Positions 32,429-44,351 of a stretch of 64,000 bases of DNA are shown here, piece after piece. Source of the DNA: Telopea speciosissima (lineage: Eukaryota; Streptophyta; Magnoliopsida; Proteales; Proteaceae); NCBI RefSeq assembly GCF_018873765.1, contig NC_057916.1, positions 47,308,540 to 47,372,539 on the forward strand, read 5' to 3'. Under the pieces are notes generated by a model. The model ran no database searches, was not told the origin of the DNA, and worked only from the letters and a program-made list of their open reading frames with translations. A program made the position numbers and the translations under genes. Position 1 is the stretch's first letter, and each line of letters opens with the position of its first letter.

Positions 32429-34440
32429 ATGGGTGACTAACAACCCAAGACTCTTAAGGATAGGATTTACCCTACTAGGGTTGCACAACCTTCTTGCATC
32501 AACTTACCACCTGTTACAGGAAACAATTATGAACTCAAGACCAACTTCATTAGCATGCTACCCCACTTCCATGGGATGGCCAATGAAGATGCATATCTCT
32601 TCCTTAGAAAATTTGAGGAGGTTTGTGTTCTAATTACGGTCCAGAATTTGACTGATGATGCAGTTAGGCTTAGGTTTATACCCTTTGCCCTGAAAGACTA
32701 GGCCAAGAAGTGGCTCTATGGACTGCCAACAAATTCCATTAATACATGGGATGAGTTCACCATTGGCTTCTTGAAAAAAAATTTCCCTCTTTACAAGACC
32801 AATAAACTCAAGAGTGACATACTCCAGTTTAGGCAGAAACCACAAGAGTCCTTTTCTAAATTCATGGAAAGATTCAAGGACCTCCTCTTAGAATGCCCTC
32901 ACCATAGTTTTGACTTGTGGCAGCTATGCCAAATTATTTATGAGGGTATTGACTTTCAGACCAAGCAACTTGTAGAGTCCATGTGTCCTACATGATGTAC
33001 TTCTTTTTCTGTGGAAAATGATGCATGGACATTCTTAACCAACTTGGCTGATAAGACTAGGGAGTGGGAATCTTCCCAAGAGGCTGAAAGGACCACTAAG
33101 GGGTATCTCATTGAGGGTATACCAGCCAAGGAGGCCAAACTTGACAGCCTCATAAAAAGGTTGGAGTCCATAGTTCTTAAAGAGTTTATACCGGTTAACC
33201 AGGTCAACCAGGTCAATCATGTGTCAATATACAGTTGGTGCCAAACCCCTGGACATCTTTTGGAGGAATGCCCCAACACCTTTGTGGGTAATTCCAACAC
33301 TAAGAATGTAAGTGCTCTCTATCAAAATAACCCATATAGCAATACTTACAATCCAGGATGGAGAGATCACCCCAATTTCTCCTGGAATTAAGGAAACCAA
33401 GCAGGCCCATCCAACTTTAACCATCAAGGCCAGCTTGGTCTCCAAAGGCCCAACTTTGCACCACAAAGCTAAGGTATGTCTCCTCACCCCTTCCCCCCTC
33501 GTCCTCATCTAGGACCTTCTATTAATTTTGCTAGGCCTCCTCTCCTTACACCTTATCAGCAATCCCCAGGGTTTACCAATACAGGAGAGGCAACAAGACT
33601 GAATGAGATGGACAACAAGATAGCCCTTCTCATGACAAACCAAAATAATATAGAGAGACAGCTCACTCAGATTGTCACAATCTTATATGAGAGAGAAACA
33701 GGGAAGTTACCTAGCCAACCTGAGCCAAATCCTAGGCATCAGGTTCGTATTCAGCAATGTACCCAAGCTCCTGCACACAATGTTGTACAAGGCCAACAGC
33801 ATCAAGGGCCCTCCAGCCAGGTAAATGCAATATATGTTTTGCGGAGTGGCAGTGAGTATCAACAGGTTAGTACACCTAAATCTCTACCATCTATTACTCC
33901 TGTTGATTCTCCCCCTTCTAAAGAGGCTGTTGTAGTCCCTTCTGTTCCTGGTTCGTCTGATGAACCTGAAGTAATTCCAAATAATTTGGTTAAGGAAACC
34001 AAAGATGACTCTATTGAAAAAGTGAAAGAGACCACCCCTGAAAGAGTTTATACCCCGCCTGCCCCTTTCCCAAATAGCTTGGTTAGTAAGAACGCTCCTT
34101 CTGCGGACAAAATTTTAGATGTTTTTAAACAGGTTCATGTAAACATTCCTCTATTGGATGCTATAGCCCAGGTCCCCGCTTATGCTAAAGTCATCAAAGA
34201 CTTGTGCACCCAAAATTGGACCATTAATGTGCCCAAAAAGGCATTCTTGACTGCTAATATTAGTTCTGTCATCGCATAACCGATAGCAGCCAAGTATAAG
34301 GATCTTGGAAGCCCCACCATCTCTTGCACTATAGGCAATACCACCATTGATCATGCCTTATTAGACCTTGTGCAAGTGTGAACCTATTTCCTTATCATGT
34401 CTACCAATAATTGGTATTGGGAGAGCTGAAACCGACCAGA
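32429..34440 (+). pseudogene. Gag and start of protease of element X, decayed
   Basis: One frame runs from ATG 32,429 to 34,279. It has the retrotransposon gag domain (about residues 30-190, for example WDEFTIGFLKKNFPLYKTNK), a zinc-knuckle region near 33,228-33,275 (YSWCQTPGHLLEECP; the first Cys is Tyr), a Pro/Gln/Asn-rich linker and a conserved VLRSGSEYQQ segment near 33,835. Premature stops lie at 32,438, near 32,699, 32,993, 33,389 and 33,470, all read as TAA, TAG or TGA in the one frame. After a stop at 34,277 the protease begins. A one-base deletion in the active-site region (about 34,365) shifts the frame just before the Y insertion. Confidence 0.82.
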
Positions 34441-34445
34441 ATTAC
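34441..34445. other. Target-site duplication ATTAC of element Y, left copy
   Basis: The identical five bases occur at 42,150-42,154 on the other side of Y. Y entered within the X protease gene. Confidence 0.95.
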
Positions 34446-35995
34446 TGATGAGCACATTTATGTGTGAAATTATTCCATTTAATTCTGCATTTTATCTGCT
34501 TAGGATGGAGCTACCTTGGGTATTTTCTATCTTTTTCAGGGTACAGGGGTATTTTCAACATATGGGAATAATTGGAGAAAAAGTGCATTTTTGGAGCCTA
34601 AATTGAGAAAACCAGGTTGGAGGAGTTCAATGCTACACAGGCATCAGTCTACCCATGGATCGAATCACATGTGATCAAGGGCGAGATGGGAAGAGGTTTC
34701 ACTGAAGACCCAAGGGCATAATTGTAATTTTATAAAATTGGAAGATTTTCAGAAGCTATCCGATATTGGACTCATACCGTCCGGAGTATTAATTGGAGCA
34801 ACTTTAATTCTCGGGTTGGGGCTACCCGGAGCCAAGAAAGAGAGATATTCTCAAAAAGAGAATATTGATCAAATTGATAATGTAGATTAAATTCTCTCTC
34901 CTCTCTAATATCTTTCTCTCATCTACTACGGATTATTTCTCTAATCCCTCTCCCTCTCTTTCTCTCTCTCTTAGTTTCCTAATCCAAACCTTATCTTATC
35001 TCTTTTTTTAATTTATTTTATTCACTTAATCTCCCACCTTTCCTAGTTCTATTCCACTTCTCTCTCTTTCTCTTATATCTCTTCTACTCAAAATCACCCA
35101 CGGACTCTCTAATCCTACCTCTTTCCTATCTTTACCTCTTTTTTAATTCTTTTGTTAAAGCTAACAATATAAAAAACCCACGGACAAATTTGGGATCCCA
35201 TTCAATTCTATAGCCATTAGCCATGCCCTCTTCTCTTCTTCTTCTTCTTATTTCATCTTCCTTCTTTTGTTTCTTTTTTGTTTTATTTTTGGATCTTGGG
35301 TTTGGCAAGAAGGAGAGGAGAAAGATCACCATTCCAGCTTCATGGATCATCATCACCATTGCTGTCCTTTGTCACCTTCCACCATGATTGGCTAAGTTCT
35401 TTCTATCTTTAGGTGTAGATGAACTAACGGTGTTTGTTATTTAAAAATTCTGGTTTGTATGCTTGATTGCTTGATGTTGAGACCCCATCCCTATTTGGAT
35501 GATTTTAATTGATGTATTTAGTAGAAAAATTTTGTTTCTGTGATTCATTATTTTTCATTCAAGCAATGGTATTTTGTTCTTATGTGGTTGTACCGATGAT
35601 GGATTATAGCTGAACGAACTAAGCGTGCCAAGCCCTATAAGCGAAGGACGATAGTACTCGTCAAGATAGTCCATACCTAGGAGGAACCCTACATTCTGTG
35701 GTATTATTAGGCCTATGGTTATAATAAATCGAAGCATGCAGCTGAATTGAATAGCAACCCATTGGGGATTCGAACCCTAAAGATAGTCTTCTCCCATATT
35801 TGCACAGCGTTGTTAGTTTAGATTTGTTTCTTTTGTTTTTAGTTTAACATTCAGATTTATTGTAATTTATTTTTCATCACTTTCACCTAATCATCTTAGT
35901 AATTTAGCCTTCCAGTTCCCCATAGATCGACCCCTTACTTGCTACTTGCTAGATTAGTTTAGGGTTTTATTTTTGACCGGTTAATGACACGATCA
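34446..35995 (+). repeat. 5' LTR of element Y
   Basis: It runs from TGATGAGCACATTTATG to TGACACGATCA. TATAAAAA near 35,168 is a possible TATA box. A GATTCGAACCC block near 35,769 resembles a tRNA T-arm but has no tRNA around it. Confidence 0.92.
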
Positions 35996-36000
35996 AATTT

Positions 36001-36018
36001 TGGCGCCGTTGCCGGGGA
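36001..36018 (+). other. Primer-binding site (tRNA-Asp type) of Y
   Basis: TGGCGCCGTTGCCGGGGA lies five bases after the LTR end and is a full match to the complement of the plant tRNA-Asp 3' end as I know it. Confidence 0.9.
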
Positions 36019-36470
36019 ACCGCAGCACGATTGCTAAGATTGATTGAGTTGTTTTGTGTTACTTTGTTTTAGCTTTAATTTCATAATTACAGAATTTTTA
36101 TTATTTGTAAGTACTTTAGTAGGTTAATTTTAGTATACTTAACATTCTCTGTGTTTGTGCAGGAAGCCAATTAGATCTAGTAGGACAAGCTGTCCATTTG
36201 GTTTATTTTTAATTCCTAGACTTTATGTAATTAGGATTATTTTATATAATTTTTTTATTTTATTTCAGTATTAGATTGGGTGTTTAGGTTTAATTTTAAT
36301 TCCCCCTACCCCTTAAGATCATATGTGTAACCGTTCATCGGGGACAACACGTGGAATTGCGCAACCGCCAACACCAGGTAAGTATTTTCGTTAGTTTTAA
36401 ATTAGTTATTTTTTTTTACTTTTTAGTTCAGATTTTTTATTTTTAAGTGTTTTTTTTTAATAATAATAAA

Positions 36471-38260
36471 ATGGGTGACGAAAATCAGCCAGGAAGGCCG
36501 CTGAGTGAGCACTTCACTCCAAATGCCTATACCCCTGCATCTTGTATTCAGCTGCCTGCCATTCAGGCTGCTCAATATGAGATCAAGTCCATCATCATAC
36601 AGATGTTACCATCCTATTATGGACTTGCTAATGAGGAGCCTTACAAGTATCTTGATGAGTTCTTAGAGGTGTGCTCTACAGTCAAAATCCAAAACCTCTC
36701 TAAAGATGCCCTAAAGTTACTCCTATTCCCAGTCTCTTTAAAGGACAAAGCCAAACATTGGCTTCATTCCCTAGATTTAGTTAGGATTTCTACATGGACG
36801 GGGATGCAGCAGGAATTCTTAAAAAAAAATTTCCCCATTGGCCGAACTAATAGCCTTAGAAGAGCCATTACTAGTTTTTCCCAATTAGAGGGCGAACAAT
36901 TTCATGAAGCGTGGGAGAGACTCAAGGAATTACTTAGAAAGTGCCCCCACCACGCTGTCCCAAAATGACAGTTAGTCCAGTGCTTTTATGATGGCCTCCA
37001 TGACTGATATAGGCAGATGGTGGACTCCTCTTGTGGTGAAACATTTATGCACAAGAATGAGATGAAAGCATGGGATCTTTTTGAAACCTTTAGTGAGAAT
37101 TCCCAACATCATGCTTCGGCCTCTCGGACTAAGATTCCACACATAGGGCAACCAAAGAAAGGCAGTCTCTATGAGATCAATCCAACTGTAGAGATGACTG
37201 CTAAGGTTGATATGTTGTCCAAGAAATTGGACTATCTGATGTTTGTAGGATAGCACTCTATGTCCCCTTTCCCAATGAGTTTCTCTCCTCCTAATCAAAC
37301 TGAAGCCTGTGCCTTATGTGCTAGCCCTAGTCATTATGTGACAGACTGTCCTTCAGTTGCACAATACCCTGAATTTGTTCAGGAACATGTACAAGTGGCT
37401 CAAGGTTTCCCTAAACCGGGTAATAATCCTTTTTCCAATACCTATAACCCAGGATGACGAAACCACCCTAACTTTTCATGGAGAAACTCAATACCTAATA
37501 ACCCTCCAAACCCACCATATAGGCCACCATTTAATGTTCAATCTAATGCCTATAGGGGTGGACAACCACCATATCCTCAACCCCAACAAAATGAATCCTT
37601 TGAGAAAAAGATGCTAAAAGCATTAAGTGGACTCGAACAGAACACACAACTGCTTCACTCACATACTCAGTCCATTAATAAGCTAAAGAACCAACTGGGT
37701 CAGCTAGCCGATGCTATAAGTAGGAGGGAGGCTGGCCAATTGCCAAGTCAGTCAATAGGTAACCCAAATATTCAAACGGGTCGAGGGAAAGAGCAAGTCC
37801 AGTCGGTCACAGTCCTGAGGAGTGGCAAAAGAGTGGACAAACCTGGTACACCCTTAGCTACTAATGGGATGCTGCCCACTAGTTCTCAAGGTTAGGGAGA
37901 GGCTAAGCCAACCTGAGAGAAATCCGGTGATGATGTAGACACACATGATTCCATTACTGAAACACCACTTGTGAAACTCACTCATCAGTTCTCAAGGAAG
38001 GGGCTGCACATTCCTATTGTGGAGGGACCATCACCTGATTCTTACAGTCCAAAGGTCCCTTTTCCCCAAGCCCTTTAGACACCATCTTACTCCCTTCAGG
38101 GTAAACAGGGTGAAAAGATGCAAGAGATGATCAACTTGTTCCAATAAGTTCGCATCAATCTCCCCCTTTTGGATGCTATCAAACAAGTTCCTGCTTACGC
38201 TAAATTTTTTAAAGACCTCATACCCAAAAGCGTAAGTTGAGAACTCAAATCCCTAAGACC
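36471..38260 (+). pseudogene. Gag of element Y, decayed
   Basis: From ATG 36,471 (MGDENQPGRPLSEHF) one frame holds the gag domain (about residues 25-165; for example MLPSYYGLANEEPYKYLDEF), a zinc knuckle CALCASPSHYVTDC near 37,312-37,353 with all four metal ligands present, and a Gln/Asn/Pro-rich tail with VLRSGKRV near 37,820. In-frame stops at 36,966, near 37,251, at 37,455 and 37,893 and beyond break it. By comparison with gag X, two of them (36,966 and 37,455) replace a Trp. Confidence 0.83.
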
Positions 38261-38319
38261 GTCCATTTGACTGAATAGGTTAGTTCAGTAATTTCCAGCC
38301 ACCTACCCCCTAAGCTTAA

Positions 38320-39010
38320 GGACCCAGGTGCACCTCTTATTTCTTGCATCATTGGAGATCTCTCCATAAGTAGGGCACTACTTGATTTAGGGGCTAGTGT
38401 GCATATTTTACCTAGTTCAGTCTATGATAGATTTGGTTTAGGAGATTTGATACCCACTAAGGTCATCCTTCAGTTGGCTGATCGTTCAATCAAAACACCT
38501 CATGGGTTGTTAGAAGATATTTTAATAAAGGTGGAAGAGTTGTACTTTCCTATGGACTTCCTTGTCCTGGATATGGATATAGCCACCACAGCCAAGCTTC
38601 CCCCTATCATTTTAGGGCGCTCCTTCTTAGCTACTGCAAATGCTTGCATAAATTGTGGATTGGGTGCCATGGACATCTCTTTTGGGAATAAGAAGCTTAG
38701 GCTCAATATCTTCAATGCATCCTTAGGTTCCATTCGAGAGGAAGAGTGTTTTGCATTGGATTTATTAGATGAAGTGATGGCTGATCACACTTCTCATATG
38801 CCCATTGATGACCCTTTGCAACACTCTGTAATGCTTGGAGATGAGTCTGAGACATACACTGAAGAGGTGCATACTTTGCTACATTCCTCACCCTCTTCAG
38901 AACGGCTGCCTTGGACAGTTAGGTTTGAGCCATTTTCCCCTTTGGTTACATCTCCCCAACCTTCTTCTAAACCAACTCCTTGGTCTGAATTGATCCTTGA
39001 CCCTCCATGA
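38320..39010 (+). pseudogene. Aspartic protease region of element Y
   Basis: The active-site motif ALLDLGASVHIL is at about 38,376-38,410, followed by LQLADRSIKTPHG and a second conserved block, PPIILGRSFLATANACINC near 38,600-38,650. The frame is open from about 38,330 to TGA 39,008 but is not the gag frame, so a shift lies between them. The C-terminal part (after about 38,720) is acidic and Pro/Ser-rich and is not a known domain. The D-L-G form of the active site is usual for this group of elements. Confidence 0.82.
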
Positions 39011-40590
39011 GTAAATCAGAGTCTGGCTGAAGACTCTAAACTTAGCGCTTTGTGGGAGGCAACCCACTATTTTTTCTTTAGTACTTTTGTTTTGTGTTTC
39101 TTTGTTTTTATTTTTTTTTTTAGGTAGCTGCTACTGATTGTTGGATGCACTATTCTGTCATGTATTGCTAATTTCTGGTACACTCCTTCCCTTATCCCTA
39201 TTTTTATTCTTCTGCATGCATTGAGGACACTGTATACTTTAAGTGTGGGGGGTGTGAGACCGATTGGCAGATTTTTATTTTTTGGCTTCTGGTAAGTTTT
39301 ACATGTCTCTCTGTTACTTTGATACGAAACACGAGAGAGAGAAACTTAGGAACCCTAATCTGAAGTAATGAAAACCATGTTGAGAGGACAGCAACTAGTA
39401 TGTATCCTACGGTGGGTTTTGACTCAGACAATAAGAGCCCCATTTTGTCGAAGGGACAGACCACTTGACTGTCTTGTATTTCTTTGAGCTTTTGGTTAGG
39501 AGCTGAGACCAAGTTTAGTTTTGGCGTGACATACAAAAAAAAAAAAAAAAAAATTCATGAAAGTTTAGTTTTGTTGCTTCAACTTAGTAACCAGGGCATC
39601 TAGGCCACAAGCCCAGAGTCTCGCGTAAAACGGTTGGAGTGACCAGTTAGATTATTATTACTTGCATTCTTGAATCCAGTTTGGGCTTGTAGCCTTTTTT
39701 GTTTGAGTGAGTAAGCCCAAGGAGTGTTTCACACTCAATCCCCTAAAGCCATCTGGCTTGGGATTGGTTGGTTTAAAGCTCGTTACATGAGCCTTCTAGA
39801 AAGCTTAAAAGGCCAGAACATTGCACGGATCTGAGAATCATGTAATTTAAAAAAATAAATAAATAAATAAAAGTAAGATTTGAATTCCTTGGAGCTAGAC
39901 AGGGCACTCCGCCTCAGGAAGCGAGGTGACATAATCGACACTTCTTGGGGTGAAATCTCTAGAAAAAGAACTCTAGCATCACTATCCTTGTAGATATATG
40001 TAAGAAACAAAGCTACCAAGTAGCTCGGGTGTCTTGTGTAGTGACCCTGCATGGCATTTGAGGAACAGTAGTGGAGTAACAAATGGAGTTCATTGTTTTG
40101 AAAAAAAAATAAAAAAAAGAAATGCCATTGCCTTGGTACAATTGTATTGTAAAAAATGCTCCCAAGCCTAAAGTCCTTGGTGCCCTCGACGTCATGAGTG
40201 GTCTCACCTTAAGTAATGTGGTGTTTGGAAGATATGGGAAGATTTTCTAATTAGGATGTGTACCTGTTGCTAGAATCAATACTGGGTAATAAGAGCTCAA
40301 GTGTGGGTGTACCTTTGTCTTCTTGATCTTAAGTAGGGCATCTTAGTTTCGGGTTTGGTGTGTGCTTCTTACCCATTGTCAAAATTTAAATTTGCAATCA
40401 TGAATTTTGTGTGTATATTCCCAACAAACATTCACGAGATAAAACTCGTCTACTAGGGGTAACCTAGGGGTTTAAAGGTTTGTTGTACATGTTAAGTGCA
40501 ACCGTGATTCCTACGAAAGTGAGTTAGGATTTTTGTTTTATTTATTTTCTTTTTGCTCAAGGACTAGCAAAATCTAAGTGTGGGGGTATT
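39011..40590 (+). other. 3' noncoding region of element Y
   Basis: No ORF of note. It contains three purine tracts of the form AAGTGTGGG(G/T)G at 39,241, 40,299 and 40,576. The last is the polypurine tract and lies four bases before the LTR. A block at about 40,422-40,530 is strikingly similar to element X's 29,824-29,930 and 44,173-44,280. Poly-A runs near 39,535-39,553 and 40,108-40,120 are simple sequence. Confidence 0.75.
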
Positions 40591-42149
40591 TGATGAGCAC
40601 ATTTATGTGTAAAATTATCCCATTTAATTTTGCATTTTATCTGCTTAGGATGGAGCTACGTTGGGTATTTTCTGTCTTTTTCAGGGTACAGGGGTATTTT
40701 TGATATATGAAAATAATTGGAGAAAAAGTGCATTTTTGGAGCCTAAATTGAGAAAACCAGGTTGGAGGAGTTCAATGCTACACAGGCATCAGTCTACCCA
40801 TGGATTGAATCACATGTGATCAAGGGTGAGATGGGAAGAAGTTTCACTGAAGACCCAAGGGTATAATCATAATTTTATAAAATTGGGAGATTTTCAGAAA
40901 CTATCCGATATTGGACTCATACCGTCCGGAGTATTAATTGGAGCAACTTTAATTCTCGGGTTGGGGCCACCCGGAGCCAAGAAAGAGAGATATTCTCAAA
41001 AAGAGACTATTGATCAAATTGATAATGTAGATTAAATTCCCTCTCCTCTCTAATATCTTTCTCTCATCTACTACGGATTATTTCTCTAATCCCTCTCCCT
41101 CTCTTTCTCTCTCTCCCTTAGTTTCCTAATCCAGACCTTATCTTATCTCTTTTTTTAATTTATTTTATTCACTTAATCTTCCACCTTTCCTAGTTCTATT
41201 CCACTTCTCTCTCTCTCTCTCTTATATCTCTTCTACTCAAAATCACCCACGGACTCTCTAATCCTACCTCTTTCCTATCTTTACCTCTTTTTTAATTCTT
41301 TTGTTAAAGCTAACAATATAAAAAACCCACGGACAGATTTGGGATCCCATTCGATTCTATAGCCATTAGCCGTGCCCTCTTCTCTTCTTCTTCTTCTTAT
41401 TTCATCTTTCATCTTTTATTTTTTTTTTTTTTGTTTTATTTTTGGATCTTAGGTTTGGCAAGAAGGAGAAGAGGAAGATCACCGTTCCAGCTTCATGGAT
41501 CATCCTCACCATTGCTGTCCTTTATCGCCTTCCACCATGATTGGCTAAGTTCTTTCTATCTTTAGGTGTAGATGAACTAATGGTGTTTGTTATTTAAAAA
41601 TTCTGGTTTATATGTTTGATTGCTTGATGTTGAGACCCCATCCCTATTTGGATGATTTTAATTGATGTATTTAGTAGAAAAATTTTGTTTCTATGATTCA
41701 TTATTTTTCATTCAAGCAATGGTATTTTTATTCTTATGTGGTTGTACCGATGATGGATTATAGCTGAACGAACTAAGCGTGCCAAGCCTTATAAGCGAAG
41801 GACGATAGTACTCGTCAAGATAGTCCATACCTAGGAGGAACCCTACATTTTGTGGTATTATTAGGCCTGTGGTTATAATAAACCGAAACATGCAGCTGAA
41901 GTGAATAGCAACCCATTGGGGATTCGAACCCTAAAGATAGTCTTCTCCCATATTTGCACAGCGTTGTTAGTTTAGATTTGTCTCTTTTGTTTTTAGTTTA
42001 AAATTCAGATTTATTGTAATTTAATTTTCATCACTTTCACCTAATCATCTTAGTAATTTAGCCTTCCAGTTCCCCGTAGATCGTCCCCTTACTTGCTACT
42101 TGCTAGATTAATTTAGGGTTTTATTTTTGACCGGTTAATGACACGATCA
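40591..42149 (+). repeat. 3' LTR of element Y
   Basis: 1,559 bp, the partner of 34,446-35,995, followed at once by the ATTAC duplication. Confidence 0.92.
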
Positions 42150-43136
42150 ATTACTCTCCAACTTGCAGATAAGTCGGTTAAAGTTCCTAAGGGGATAATT
42201 GAGGATGTTCTATTGAAGGTTGGAAAATTTATTTTTCCTGTGGATTTTATTGTTTTAGATACCCAACCTACTGCCAACTTCAAAGACCAAATCCCTATCA
42301 TCTTTGGTTGGTCATTTCTAGCTACCAGTAATGCTTTAATCAATTGCAGGAATGGTCTCATGAAATTATCTTTTGGCAATACCTCTGTGGATTTTAATGT
42401 GTTCAGGTTGGGTAGGCAGCCTGATATGGATGAAGAGGTACATATGCTTCTGGAATTCTTAGATGATGAGACTCTCTTTTTTAATTTTGATTCGGGATTT
42501 CAAGGTTGTATGGAGGAATTAGAAGGTGTTGATGATAGCACCTTATCTGAGGTCTGGAGCATTAAACAACCATTGGAGCCCCTTGAACCCCTATCCACCT
42601 CCATTTCTCAACCCTTCATATTTGATTTTCCCATTATTGTCCCATATGTTGATTGGTCCAAACCTCCTCGATTTGATGATTTTATTGAAGAGGACAATGT
42701 TAGTCATGATGCTCCCCAAGCATATTATCGTGATCCTGATTTGGACAACTAAGTTATGCAAAGGGCGGATAGTTTTATTGCTAGGATTGATTTGAGTAAA
42801 CCTCCCATTTTTTATGATTATTTTGATGAGGTTATTCATAATCATTTTTATGCTTACTGTGATCCATTCTTGGTTGGTTTTTACGATAGTGACCTGCATT
42901 CTGTATTAACCTTGGGAGAAAATGGACGAATATATGGCCTGAGTTTTCATGCTTTCATTTTCCACTGTCTCATGTGGACAGAGTTTACTGTTGGGTATTA
43001 CTCATGTGTGCTTAACCTCCATGTTATTTCTCACTTTACTAAAATTCATGGTCGAGTATTTTCTGGTTTTGAAGTTCTTTCTACATTTACCGCCCATGAA
43101 CTGAAGTTTCTGTTGCTACCCCTAGTACTTTTGTAG
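42150..43136 (+). pseudogene. Protease continuation and C-terminal extension of element X
   Basis: Immediately after Y the X protease frame resumes with TLQLADKSVKVPKG and continues through IPIIFGWSFLATSNALINCR to TAA 42,750. The same frame reopens at 42,756 and runs to 43,136 (for example KPPIFYDYFDEVIHNHFYAY). The part after about 42,420 has no recognised domain and may be the remains of a longer polyprotein from which RT was lost. Confidence 0.78.
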
Positions 43137-44351
43137 AGCTCATGACTCTTCATGATCCTCTTTGTTGATTATACCTGGTAAGTCCTCTCATCTCCTCCCT
43201 TGTCCTTATTCTTTATTTTCTGCATGCATTGAGGACACTGCATGAATTAAATGTGGCGGGGGGGTGTTGGACTTTATTTGTGAATTTTATGAATTTTGAT
43301 TGTGGCGATGGTTTGGTTATGTGCATAAGTCTCTTTGATTGCAAAGCGAGAGAAAGAGAGAATTAGGTTCCCTAGCATGCGAAATAATAAAAAATCCCTT
43401 TTCAAGGACGGTAGTTGGTTTGTATCCGGTGAGAGGGATTGAATTGAAAAATATGAGTGTTATTTCATTTGATGGCTAGATTTTTCTATGTATTTTATGG
43501 ACCCCTTGATCTTTTGGCTAGTAGTTGAGACCAATTTGTTTGGGGCAAGGCAAGCCATGAAAGTGAATGAAAAAAAAAAAAAAAAAAAAAAAAAAGAAAG
43601 AAAGAAATGGAAAGGAAAGTGGAATTCCTTGGGACTAGGCAGGGCACTGTGCCTCATGAAGCAGGGTGACTTGATCGAAATTCCTTAGAATGAAACTCAA
43701 AAAAACTCTTGCATCAATGTCTCAATGTCTTATAGATATATGCAAAAAAGCGAAGCTACCAAGTATTTGGGTGTCTGGTGTATGCTCCACCATGTCATTC
43801 AGAGAACAGTAGTGGAGTAGAAATAGAGTTTGTGGTTGAGAAAGAAAAAAAAAAAAAAAGCTTTTGCCTTAATGCCTGAAAAAAGAAAGTATGGTCAACA
43901 ATACTCAATGCCTAAGTCTTTGGTTCCATCGATGCTATGAGTGGTTTACTTGAAGGTGAGTAGTGTTCAGAAAATATGAGGAGATCCCTTGACCTTGATG
44001 CATGCTTGTTACTTGAATTGATGTGGGGTGATAAAATTCAAGTGTGGGGGAATCTTTGGCTCCTTGATCTTTAGTTGAGTATTTCTTTGAAATTATGTGC
44101 ACTATCTTACTTATGCCATGAGAAAAATTTACATCATTCTTTTTGCTTTATTGAACTTTGGGTGTATATTCACTGCAAACACCCACGAGACATAACTCAT
44201 CCACTAGGGGTAACCTAGGGGTTTAAAGGCTTGTTGCACATGCTAAGTGCAACTGCGATTCCTACGAAAGTGAGTTAGGATTTTCTGCATTCTAGGTTAG
44301 TTTTTCTTTTGCTTTACTTGAGGACAAGTACCGTTCAAGTGTGGGGGAATC
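43137..44351 (+). other. 3' noncoding region of element X
   Basis: It matches 28,800-29,999. Purine tracts lie at 43,249 (degenerate, AAATGTGGCGGGG), 44,040 and 44,337, the last being the polypurine tract. A poly-A run lies at 43,570-43,593. Confidence 0.78.

Larger units (their letters stand above)
34446..42149 (+). mobile_element. Non-autonomous Ty3/gypsy element Y (gag and protease only)
   Basis: A 7.7-kb plus-strand element nested in X: LTRs 34,446-35,995 and 40,591-42,149, tRNA-Asp primer site 36,001-36,018, gag from 36,471, protease to 39,010, 1.6 kb of 3' noncoding DNA and a polypurine tract at 40,576. The two LTRs look nearly identical by eye, more so than those of X, which agrees with Y being the later arrival. 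No RT or integrase is present. It is a relative of X with the same layout, not a copy of it. Confidence 0.9.

Noticed and set aside
32433..32633. 66-codon ORF starting near gag of X
   Set aside because: Wrong frame: the gag frame starts at 32,429 and is interrupted by a stop at 32,438.
35760..35785. GGTTCGAATCC-like tRNA T-arm on the minus strand in the Y LTR (again near 41,915)
   Set aside because: No matching acceptor, D-arm or anticodon arm is found around it. It is part of the LTR.
43488..43688. Lys-rich ORF in the X 3' region
   Set aside because: It is produced by a poly-A run of variable length; the left copy of the region differs there.
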